A stretch of DNA of 64,000 nucleotides from Alnus glutinosa (Eukaryota > Streptophyta > Magnoliopsida > Fagales > Betulaceae): contig NC_084887.1 in NCBI RefSeq assembly GCF_958979055.1, positions 33,148,620 through 33,212,619 of the forward strand, read 5' to 3'. Position 1 is the stretch's first letter. Each line of letters starts with the position of its first letter. The translations under genes were made by a program, and so were the position numbers. Shown piece after piece: positions 46,541 through 57,574 of this stretch. The notes below the pieces were generated by a model. That model did no database searches, had not been told where the DNA came from, and saw only the letters and a list, made by a program, of their open reading frames with translations.

Positions 46541-47213
46541 CGCGTGGATCTACTAGAACAACAAATCGCAAGCATCAAAACGATGTTCGAAGGACTAATG
46601 AAACAAATGGCAGAAAACAGCAAAGCCTGGGCCGAATTATCAAAAGGTGCGAAGAATTCGGGGAAAAGCTCGACATCCAAAACTCATGACAAGTAGTGTC
46701 ATAGGATCTTTAACTCAGCAATGCCAGAATTAGCCAAACAATGGAGATAACTATGGTCAACAAGGAGACACGAGAACCCTTTGAATTTCGAATAAAATTT
46801 TCATATTTTGCCCTTGAGGACAAGGGTGATTTTTAAGGAGATGAGTGTTATGATAATAAAGTGTAAGGGATTAGCATGTCATAGTATATACTTTTGTTGT
46901 GAAGTCAGCGTTGCATTAGGAGTACTTAATTAGTATCTATTCTTATATTTTATTATATGTCAGTGTTGCAGTCGAATTACATATAGTAGTCATGTAGTTG
47001 ATTACATATTGTAGTCTTATAGTTTGCTTTATCTTTATTATTCGTGCTAGTGTGATATTAGAATTAAATGTTAGAGTAAGCTGGGTTGTTGCACTACGGT
47101 GCATTTATTTGTGTGTAAGGGGTGAAACTCTAAGTCGTGTTGGAGTTATCTCCTAGCCGAGTGTGAGTTATCTCCAAGTAGGTGTCATTAAGGAGTTCTA
47201 CCCAAAGTTTAAG

Positions 47214-47356
47214 TGTAATGTCCAAAACATTTTGTAGCAATTAAAATATGAAATTTGAATAATAATTAATTAAAATTAATTTAATGTCCTTACAAATGCA
47301 AAAGAATATTTTTAAGTCCAAAGAAAATAAAATAGAAAAGAAAAGTCAAAGAAAGA

Positions 47357-47397
<41 letters not shown>

Positions 47398-50157
47398 GCA
47401 TGGTGTGAGGCGCCATCTGCATGCTGTGCCCCAAAACGGGGTGCAGCACCAAAGAAGGGCCATGCGGCCCTTCATGAAACTAAAAGGCACTAAGTGCCTT
47501 ATTTAATTGAAAAATGCCTCTTTCATTTTGGGGGAAAAAAAAAAAAAAAAAAAAAAGAAGAAGAAGAAAGGTCCGATTCTTTCTATTTTTCTCTTTGGGT
47601 TTTCTTGAAAAATCATGATCGACGTTGATTTAACTGTCCAAACTCAAATCCAATTTCGGTAACGTGATCTACAAAGCTCAATCTACGTTTCTACCAATTA
47701 GTTTGAGGTATTTTCGCAAACTCTTGGTCTTTAAGATTTTAGATTAAATCTAAAGATATATGAGTTTGATTTTATGTGTTCATAGGATTTGTTGTAAGGA
47801 GCTTGCTAAACACTATCCAAGTGTCGGATTTACATTTGGTGAAATTTTGGTAAGTTTTCCTTAAACCCTAACTTTTGGTTATTTAATTTTAGTTGTATTT
47901 TTATGTGATTAACATTTATCAAAATGCTTATGGGTTAATAATATTGTGATCGGTGGTAATGCTTTATAAATTATGAGTTAATTTTGAAAAACCTAATTTG
48001 ATGGGTTAAATTAATTTTGAATTTTTAGTGTTTAAAACCAAGATTATTAATTTGTGGATTAATTGTAGCTATTGTAATGATTAATCACAAATTAGTTATG
48101 AGTTTTATAAAAATAGGTATTTAAGGAAATATGTTCTAATGTTAGTAAAAATAAATAATTACGGGTATTTAGTTTAAATAGCATTTGTGAAGTTAACCCT
48201 AAGATTTTCTTATGGGTTAATATTATTTTAAATGTGTTAATGAGTTAATAAGTTAGTAATTATTGTAAAAAGATTAGTGAATGTAATTCTAGAGTTAATG
48301 TTAGTATAAAAGTGTTAGTGAAAATAATTGTGAATTAGTAATTAATATTATGAATAAATAGTTAAATATTAATTTTAATATTTAACCCTTAGTAAATATT
48401 TTCGGGGTTAGTGTTATTTAGGTTTAATTAGTGTTTGTTAATATGGGTAAGAGAGTATGATGTAATTTTAGTGTCTAATCATAAACAAGTGTTTTGAGTT
48501 AAAGGTGATGTGATTAAAATTAGTAAATAAGGTTTACAAGTGTGTAATTGGGACCCTTAAAAATATTATGAGTTTTTCAACGGTTTAGCCTTGAGCGATT
48601 CAATACTAATTAGGGTGTTAATTATTTAAAGTGCTAAATAGTGTAATGTGTTATTCCACAATGATACATTGCAAGGTGGTGTCTAGGATAACTAGTGCTT
48701 AAATTCGTGCAGTCAAGGTGAGTATTCTACTTACTGAGAAACTACTATTTTCATATATTATAGAATTGCAAAATATATATGTGTTTTATAAATCCAAACC
48801 GACTGTATGTTGACAATATGTTTTGGATGTTTTAAGTAGTTTCAATAATGTTGAAGTATCAATGATGTTTATGAGAAATGATGTGTGACTGAAAAGTGTG
48901 TTTTGAACTGATTTGAAGGATTTGATTGTGAGCTGTCGTTGGGATTTAAATTGCGGAAATATTGATTGAATAATTGATGTATTAAATTGTTTTTGGATTT
49001 ATATTGAAAGCATGTGTTAAATGCATAATTCAAGAAAAGAAACGTATTGTTTTAAGGCATGAGGCATAAGCATATGAACGATAAATGTGCATCGAAGTGA
49101 GGTTTATAGCTCACGGGAAATTATACTTGTGGTTAGTCCCATGAGTTCTTGGATTAAATTCCATGAGGTACTTCGGTTAAATTCCATGAGGCTTGGATTA
49201 ATTTCCATGAGGAAACTTGCATGAACATGTATAGCATTGTTTTTATGAGTGTAATGTTTTTTATACTATGAGTAGTTTTGCTAGACGTATTACTATGCAT
49301 AAGAGTCTCGATGAAAAAGAACTTATGTATATTTCTATTGGATAGTTGCATGATTTAAATTCTATTGTTTTATAAGTCTCACTGAATCAAAAGTATTATA
49401 GTAGATGATGATGTATGTAGTTGTTTCCAACAATGAAACTTCTACGTATAAGTCTCAACTGCACAGTATGCTTAAAATGTTTTCTATTAGTCATTGTTTG
49501 TTGTATTAGGCTATTAGCTATGAGGGTTTTTCAAACAAAAGTTTATAAAATTGGTAGCTGTTATAGTGTACGCATGACTAAAAAGGAAAAGTTGGTTATT
49601 TGCGAAAACTCAGTGAATAGTATACCTCTGAGGTTTTAGTGTATTTATTTATGCTAAGATGGTTGGCTTATAATTCTACTTGTGCGGATGCGGCAACCCC
49701 CGCAACCACGCAGACGTTTATACTTTGGTTGCAGGGTTTGCAGATATAGATATTGATTCGTCCACCTAGCGTAAGTGATGCTATGATTGGAGCATACACA
49801 ATAGTCATAAGTTACAGACTCATGGGTAATCTGCATTTTAGGTATTTTATTTATGTCTCGTGTCCTACGTGGCACATGTATTTATTGAGCCTGTATTTTG
49901 GTATGTAATTAGTGTAATGTGTTTTATAATCCTTAAATAGATGGACTTGTAAATGACTCTTGTTGTAATTAACGATCATGTATTAGATGTATTTCCGCTT
50001 ATGATATGTGTTTCGCTACACATTGATTATTATATTCTGCTGTTAGATGTAACTCTAATTATCAGGTGCATGTTATGTTGGCTGAGCAGCATGTAGTTGT
50101 GTCACTATGAATCTCCGTTTGTATGTTTTTTTTTTTAAAAAAAAATGGTTTGTCACA
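47214..50157. mobile_element. Large solo LTR (2.9 kb) in the 3' LTR
   Basis: The segment starts TGTAATGTCC and ends TTTGTCACA (TG...CA). It is flanked by TTAAG (47209-47213) and CTAAG (50158-50162), while the sister 5' LTR has intact CTAAG at the same place. At 2944 bp with no primer site, gag-pol or second LTR, it looks like a solo LTR of a long-LTR Gypsy-type element; the lineage is a guess. It contains a TA microsatellite near 47360 and three tandem units of TTGGATTAAATTCCATGAGG type at about 49150-49215. Confidence 0.85.
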
Positions 50158-50387
50158 CTAAGTCTTGTATTCATTCTATTTAAATGATGTCATTGAATGA
50201 ATAAAAAATTAGAAAATTAATCTTAAGCCTGGTGTTTGAAAAGGTATAGATTCCATCAGAATTTAAGGTATAAGTTCCCTCAAAATCTAATGTCTAGGTT
50301 TCATCATAACATAAAAAGTCTAGATTTCCTCATGACCTAACAATTTATCCAGTTATGTGTTTGATAAATCATTCACGTAACAATGTC

Positions 50388-51817
50388 CAATAAATATTTA
50401 TTAAGCATACTAGTTTTAAATTTATCAAATATTATTTAGTATTTAATCTAAACTTCCTTTGCTTGGTGGATTTTTAGATTGTAAAACATATAATCTTGAG
50501 CATGTTTTAGATAAGATAGTTTTTAATCTCGAATTTTCTTGATATTTTGCAAGGATGATGAGCATGTGAAGGCAATATAATTCTATGGTGGATTTTGAAA
50601 AATATTAACCATATGAAAAGTTTTTAAGTTGTGTAACATTGTGAAAGAGTTATGTCATATATAATTTGATACGACCCATATATGTTTTTAAATTATTAAT
50701 ATAAATATTTAGAGACCTGATTCCTGCACAACTGTTGTGCAAGAATCAAGAGATCTTTACAAGAGTTGTGCAAGAGACATTTTTGAAATAATTATTATAT
50801 TTTCTTTGACCTAATAATATGCCACACGCCTTTCACGCAGTTTTGAAGCTCACGCGGCTACTTGTTGGCTCCCCACTAGCCTCTCTCATGCATCAGATCT
50901 CCGTCGTTGGGTTCCTGGTTTTGCATATGGAGATCTCATTTTCAGGTTGCAGATTATTTGTGGAAGATTCTGGCTCCTGTTGTGTTGACGTCCTCTATGA
51001 TATCATTGCTTGGTTCCTCACTTCCTCTCTTGCAGGACGTCAAGGTGGTGACTCAGCCAAGCAGCTAAGTTCCAGCATATACCAGTGTGTTTTTTCTAGC
51101 TGTGGCTTTTTACTGCGGTAGACTGCCGCATCAAACCGCCAAGTGGGGCGGCTTTTTCTTAGCCCCAAGGTTCAACTGGACTGAGTCAACTTTTTGGCTC
51201 ATCCTTATTAGCTTTAGGATCTTTATGCATCGCATTGGTTGGTTTCTTTGGGTGTTTGTTGTTTTGCCCACCTTATTTTGTATTGGATAATTGATTTATG
51301 CATTTTATCTTCCCCTTCTACTCTTGTAATTGCTTAGGGAAAAAAAGAACAAGAAAAAGAGAGTAATCTATTGGAGTCTTTCAGGCAGGTTGATGAATCA
51401 AATTTATTCTTACTCCTACCCCTTCCTCTTTGGGGAAGGGGTATCTGAGAGGGGCTCCGTGCTCGAGTAAGAGCCTTTCTCAAATGCCCCTGTTATTACC
51501 CTTGTCATCTTCTCTTAGAGCATTGACAACTATGATAAAAAGAGAAAATATTTGAACAGTCGCACAAAAAAGAAAAAAAAAAAAAAAAAGGAAAAAAAAG
51601 GAAAAAGAAAGAAAGATTAGAAGCTGAACAAGGACGTACATTTTATATGAAATCCATGACCAAGCATGTCCAACCACATGAATTCCATCAAGGCAATACA
51701 TAACACTGCACAAGGACAGAGTACAATTGTTCTTTTAGATAGAGATAATAATTTTCATAATAATGAATAACATCCGCTCATACTGTGCGGTCGATGCAGT
51801 CTTAAGGATCAAGTACA
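50388..51817. other. Intergenic sequence with a possible retroposon remnant
   Basis: 50815-51350 is less AT-rich and ends in AAAAAAAGAACAAGAAAAAG. It is broadly like the retroposon at 44257 but has no detectable target duplication. A CTGCACAACTGTTGTGCAAG inverted repeat lies near 50720. The last bases before 51818 are 3' UTR of the SPIRAL1-like gene. Confidence 0.4.
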
Positions 51818-53522
51818 TCACTTCCCACCACCACCACCGAAGAGGTACCCCAGGGAAGATCCACCACCAGGGGCAGCGTGAACTTTGGTGGATGGCCGAT
51901 CCTGCACCCACAAACACAAACCATTTTCAATATATTATCACAATGTTATGATCGTTGGACTTAGAAGAGATCCTTGACAGCCAAATTGCACAATCAAGGA
52001 CAAATCACCTATTCAATTCTTCAGGCAAAGAGAACAAAAGAAATCAATACATAAGTACAGTTACAAGCCCCCCAAACTGTAACAAATATGATATGTTCCA
52101 GAACATAGATATAAGCATTATTCTGATGAGGTGTCATGGGTGCACGTTGAATACTTTTTTGCCTTTGATTAGAAATTGGTGAAAAAAGACAAAATGCCAT
52201 TAGTATAGGCTAGCAAGGAACCATTACTAGAAGAGGAACTGAAATATGGTTAATCAAGGTGCATTTATTCAAAATTTGAGCCAGAGGTGAACGTTATTTT
52301 TATAATGTGCTGCAATATCAATAAGATTAGGAGGTGGTTGGACATCTATTCAGAAATTAATTCAGCACATTGCTTTGAACTCCAAATCTCAACAAAAAGG
52401 CAGGAAATTTATACACAGAGGAATATACCATAATCATCGAAAGGGCTTAAGCCAAAGAACACATGGACCTCCCAATGTAATTCTTTTGGTTTCCAGGGTG
52501 TCCAAGTCATAATAACATATATAAAGTCTCTATGACATGCCAAAAAATTTTTTCCTGTGCACCAGAGAATTATTCAACCAGTTGACAGTTCCGTATAAAG
52601 CAGAATAAACAAACCAAGCTCAATGATGGCATGCAGTAATGATGCAGTTATTACCAGCAGTTCTCCTCACCTTGTGCCATACCAAGCATATGGGAGTATC
52701 TGTGACCCTACTAACAATGTATGAAGGGTATGAATACTATTCTATTCATAATGTGATTGAAAGTTATGAATTGGGACTATTACCCAACCAAACCGACTTC
52801 TTACACTTCCCCATTCTAAAAGAGAAAAAAATTGTGCATAGAGCAGTACATTAAATCAGAACACACTCAGTGCAGTAACCGTTTGATCAGCCTCTTTTCT
52901 ATTTCACATGCTAACCAAACCAACTCATCTGACAATCTGCAGCAGGAAAAGTTCCCATTAGTGTTACCAATTCAAGAACAGGAAAACTCTCAGGTTGGAA
53001 CTTGTTATGGCCAAGCAGTCCAGGTGGATGTCACAAATTACAAACAACCAATTTGACCAGGCAACTTCTACAAAGAAGGATTCTGATTTCTAATACGTTC
53101 CTTCTCCAAATATACCATTCTGAAGACTCAAGTAACCTAAAGAATTCGATGGGCCTATGGATTTAGGAGGAAAAATTCTATGAGAAAATAGAACATCAGT
53201 TAAAAACAACTATTCATCATTCTTACATGCTTGACTAGGATCATACCGTAATAAAATTGCCACAGTTCTGCCCCTCTGCACGGAAGTAGTTGTTTGTAAG
53301 ATGCCCAGGAACACCTGCTGGAGTCTCCTTATCGATTGGTGGTGAAGCGGCAGCAGGCTTTTGAGAAGGCCCATTGTTTGCTGCTGGCCCTTGGTTCTGA
53401 GCAACTTGGGCATTGTTAGTAGTCTCTTTCTGAGCAACTTGGGCCTTGTTAGTAGTCTCTCCACTTCCAAATAGGTAACCCAAAGAACTCTGTCCACCAC
53501 CAGCACTGACACCACGACCCAT
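51818..53522 (-). CDS. SP1L: SPIRAL1-like microtubule-associated protein
   Basis: SPIRAL1 family proteins are small plant proteins that bind cortical microtubule plus ends and direct anisotropic cell growth. Two exons (53522-53247 and 51901-51818) join in phase 0 to 119 codons plus stop. The conserved N-terminal MGRGVSAGGGQSSLGYLFG (residues 1-19) and the C-terminal PSTKVHAAPGGGSSLGYLFG (95-114) repeat the same GGxSSLGYLFG core at both ends. The middle (20-80) is low-complexity Asn/Gln/Ala/Pro, as usual for the family. It contains two near-identical TTNKAQVAQ/TTNNAQVAQ repeats. A leader intron is likely: TATA at 54471-54480, donor after 54400, and acceptor TGTGCAG before 53551. Confidence 0.95.
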
Positions 53523-53562
53523 TTCCTCCTTTACTCAATCAGATACCCGAACTGCACATAAT

Positions 53563-53612
53563 TTCCAATTAGGTAACCCAAAGAACTCTGTCCACCATCA
53601 GAACATTGACAC
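53563..53612 (-). repeat. Partial duplication of the SPIRAL1 N-terminal motif in the leader intron
   Basis: About 48 bp nearly identical to 53466-53513 of exon 1 recur 97 bp upstream. On the minus strand the copy would encode DGGQSSLGYLIG, but it has no initiating frame joined to the gene. It lies just inside the predicted 5' UTR intron, next to its acceptor. Confidence 0.85.
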
Positions 53613-54470
53613 TTCATAATACATTTTGCTTTACGCACATATGGAAGTGAAAACAAGACACGATATTGTTTAGATGTTAGAGAAAACACCACCAAATGTG
53701 CATACAAGATACGGGAAGTTATCATATATTATACAACTTGTACACACGCAGATACAATCATATATATATATATATGGAGAGAGAGAGAGCAAGGTTATTT
53801 ATTAATTTGCTTATTTATTTTCCATAAATCTGCAAGATTTGACAGGTAAATGGGCACCGACACTGGATGAGAAAACTAATTCCTCCCCTCCTCTCATGCT
53901 ATTGTTCCAGATCTACAACCCCATTTCAGTGCTGAACAGTGAACCCAAAAATTATGGGCTTTTCTAAATATTTTGGCAGAAGATGGTAAAAATCTATATC
54001 CTAAGCCATGACCACACAAATTTCCTAATTTTTTCTAGGACCTTCCCACGCTACATATCTTAATTCCTCCATTCTCAATGCCCAGCTTAGGAAGCCCCCT
54101 TTGCCACATGCAAAAATGCACATTTGATTTGGGTCTTTCTCACTCTTGTCAGTCAATTCCACATAAAAAAACGTTCACATAACCAACAAGCAAAAATTGT
54201 AAAAATCAGTCAGCATTTTAACAGATCCAAATTGCAAAAGAAATTTCCATTTGCACAATGACCCACGTACAAATTTAAAACAAAAATCAGACAACAGAGT
54301 TTAGAAGAAACAAAACCCACGAATGAAATCCAAATAGGGAAGAAAGACGGTGATGAAATGGGATCTGAGCTGTGAAGAAGCGCAAAGGAGATTTCGTACC
54401 TTTGTTTCTTTTGGGGACCCAAATTGGAAGCAAAGCCAACACAGAACGAAAAGCAACCAAGCAAGTTGTA

Positions 54471-54480
54471 TATATTTATA
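54471..54480 (-). promoter_or_regulatory. TATA box candidate of the SPIRAL1-like gene
   Basis: On the minus strand TATAAATATA is followed about 70 bp later by CAAAG|GTACG, a leader-exon donor. The spacing suits a short noncoding first exon. Confidence 0.55.
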
Positions 54481-57165
54481 GCGAAAAGTTTTAAAATAAA
54501 TTGGTGGGAGAGAGGGCGAGTCCCTTTTTTTTTTTTCAAAAAAATAAAATAAAATGTAGGCGAGTTGACGTGGTCAATTTCTGAGCTGGCATTTTTCGGT
54601 TTGGGTTAAAGGGGTGGGTCGGTCTGAGTTGGCTAAGTTATGGGACTCACGTGGATTGGGGAAGCAACGAAGGGATACGATGCTGATTTCGAATCAATCA
54701 CCGCCAGGCGCCGGATGATTTGATATGTCGGCCCCTTAACATCTGTACGACACAGTGCAGTACTCCACCGGTGCCGTTTCAGCCTCTCTTTTTGTTCAGC
54801 AAATAGATTCCTATCTTTATGAAATGGGTAAATACCTTTTGCACAAGAAAAATGTGGACGACCAGATATATGGGTGAGATACAGAAATATCTCTTCTATA
54901 ATAGTTTTGTACATGTTGTGCAGAGTATAGACATACAGAGTGAGAGTGGATCTCATCACATGGTCTTATCTCATTTATTTATAAGCACAACTGTAATGTA
55001 AGAATTAGTTCTCAGAAACATATGTATGGGTTCTACCCATATATTTAGTTATGTGCAAATTGTGCACATTTTTGTTGTGCATAGATCACTCATCTTATGA
55101 AATGAGAAATGTTAGAGTTTTTTTTAGTATTTTTTTAGTGTTTATCTGGAATGACATAAATATAATAAAAAAAATTATATTTATGTCCTTCTACGTGATA
55201 TGAATGTAATTTTTTAATTTTTTTTTTTTTTTTATATTTATATCCTTTAAAATGGGCACAAAAAAAAAAAACTAAAAAAGAGTCGTAGCATTCCTCTGTA
55301 TGAAATGGGGTGCATGAGCGAGCGAGAGAGAGACTCTTTGAACCGTGGATCGCATGTGGAAGTAGTGAAAAATTGATGCCCATTACTTTGTATTGAAGCC
55401 TTTATCAGTTTTCCACATCTATTGCCCGGTTCAGCTCAGTGGGCGGGGACCAATGCCATGGACCAGGTGCTGCACTTTGCTTCTACGTTTATGCTTTCTT
55501 CTTGCTGAGGCAAAGAAAAGCCAAACGTGAATGGAGCTAACGGAGAAGACGTTACCTGAAAAATGGTCCAACCATCAAGTTTAGAGTATACTCAAGTTTT
55601 TTCAAAAGTGCTTTTTCCCAAAGTCACAAGTTCATTTTTTTGATTTGGATGGACAAGGAGATTGTAAGGGCCGTGAGAGGAGAGTCCGGTCCAATAACAG
55701 AGATTTTTAATTGTAAGGGATCCTGATCCCACAACCAATATGACAATATGTATAATTGGGATTTAAGTCAAATACAATGAGTTGTCTCCGTCTGTACAAC
55801 CACATCCTTTTGATCATGCCTTTGGGTTTGAAATTTGATAATAATGATTTCATTTTCATTTGTGAACCTGAAGTGATCCATGCGAGACTAAGAGATAAAC
55901 TGTAATAGAAGTATTAATAATTAATCCAAAATAATGAACATCGTGATCCTCCCACCCCTCCAATATTATCTTTACTCATTTGGCTGGTATTAAAGATATT
56001 TTGTTTAAATTATAATATTAATTAATTGATTAAATTTATATTTTTGCATAATTTAATTCTATATAATAAGTGATAATTTATCATATAAATTTTTAGTAAT
56101 CAAATAACACAAAAAGTTAGGAGGATCCCAACCTAACCCTGCCACTTGTCCACAATTTTGCTTGTTTGTATTGTGAATATCAATATTTTCTTATGGATTA
56201 AACAACTATTTGAAGTTTTGAATTTAAGAATTTACATAAGCAAAATTCTTTAAGTTTTTTTTTTTTTTTAAAAAGATCCTGATTGATTAACCAATAGGAT
56301 TTGGATTGAGTGCAATGAGTTGTCATATTGAATGAAAGGAAAGGTGAATCCCACCTTTCTTGGCACAAGTGCCCAAACAGCCTAAGTAGGAACAATCTGA
56401 GCTTTACAGGATACAGACAACTTATTGCACCCGATCTATGTCCTTCAATTGCTTTACAAACCATTCTTTAACCCTCAACAATCAACATGCCTCAAAACTA
56501 AAAAAGAATCATGCTACGTCTAAGCTAAAAGAAAAATTATATAAATACATCTCTTACACATCTACTAACCATCTTATTTTCAATTCCACCATTAGATTTA
56601 TGGGGCCCAGATTGGGTCTTACATATTCAATTGTGGATTTGATACTTGATTGTATGAAGATGTGTAGAGAATGTATGTATAAAAAGCTTTTGAAAACTTT
56701 GTGTTCACGCTATATTTATGGCTCCACCAGATTGAATATTAGTTATTTTAATTTAATGATTGCACCTACCCAAACACTTGGCGAATACCAAGCCACTAAA
56801 TTGGATCAACCAATTCAGAAGGAGCATAAACATGACGAACATACCCTGCTATGCAATGCATACAGCAGATAGATCACAAAAATGCACCCAAACTGTTGCT
56901 ATTCCCAGAATAATTTTCAGTAGCATAAATATAAACATCTCTTGATTGCGAAGAAAACCCGAAAAAAAAAATGTGAAAATAATTTTACGTTCTGACAAAA
57001 GCACTACATGGAATTTTTTTCAAAGTTATGAGCATATACATGATTACTTGAAACTCTGTTATAATGCAACTGCATACATCATTGAATCCAGTAGTTTTCC
57101 TATATCATGTCAGTGGAGCTTTAACAGAAGAAATCTCTAGACACCATCTAGCTACAAGACTGGTT
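54481..57165. other. Intergenic interval upstream of the SPIRAL1-like gene and downstream of the methylesterase
   Basis: Contains the MITE at 55105-55298 and an imperfect inverted repeat at about 56525-56690 (ATACATCTCTTACACATCTAC against its diverged reverse). The 144-codon frame at 56438-56872 runs through that inverted repeat and is not supported as a gene. The end nearest 57165 should include methylesterase 3' UTR. Confidence 0.5.
55105..55298. mobile_element. MITE with 9-bp target duplication
   Basis: An exact 9-bp TATGAAATG flanks it (55096-55104 and 55299-55307). The ends are weakly inverted (AGAAATGTTAGAGT and, in reverse, CAGAGGAATGCTACGACT) and related to the GAGTAATG family. The interior is A/T homopolymer-rich. 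Confidence 0.65.
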
Positions 57166-57540
57166 TTAACTTGAGGGGATCTTTGAGATCTCCACCAATA
57201 ATTTGTGTAGGGCTTGAGGCTTTGAGAAAAACGGTGAGTGATCAGCGCCTTTTACCCGAAAGACTCGTTCTGGGGGGCTCGTGTTTATCATGCTCTCTTG
57301 GAGAGCGATGGGTGTGGCATTGTCTTCTGGAGTTTCTATATAAAACCGCCGTACAGATCCATATTTCATGTCAGTAAGAGATAGTCTCTCTAAAACTGGT
57401 GCAAAGGGCATTGGCCTCATTGAAACAGATGCCAAAGCAACATCCTAGAAGGGAGAAGTAGAAAGCGATCAGCAAGAACGATAGAAAGCATGAGAGTTAG
57501 AGAAAAAGGGAAATGACAGGTGAGAATATAAACACATACA

Positions 57541-57574
<34 letters not shown>

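Larger units (their letters stand above)
43856..50382 (+). mobile_element. Internally deleted LTR retrotransposon hosting nested insertions
   Basis: An exact 5-bp target duplication ATGTC flanks it (43851-43855 and 50383-50387). The 5' LTR is 43856-46525 and the 3' LTR is 46846-50382. Both start TGTTATGATAATAAAG and end CATTCACGTAACA. Removing later insertions leaves LTRs of roughly 590-650 bp; the 5' one carries an extra short duplication (CTCCAAGTAGGT...). The internal region is only 320 bp. It has a primer binding site after the 5' LTR and a purine-rich AAGGAGATGAG next to the 3' LTR, preceded by CTTGAGGACAAGGGTGA. No gag-pol is present. The LTRs contain a MITE, a retroposon with a hAT inside it, and a large solo LTR. 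It lies between the eIF3m and SPIRAL1-like genes. Confidence 0.93.

Noticed and set aside
56438..56872. 144-codon plus-strand frame
   Set aside because: It crosses an imperfect inverted repeat and has no similarity or splice context supporting a gene.
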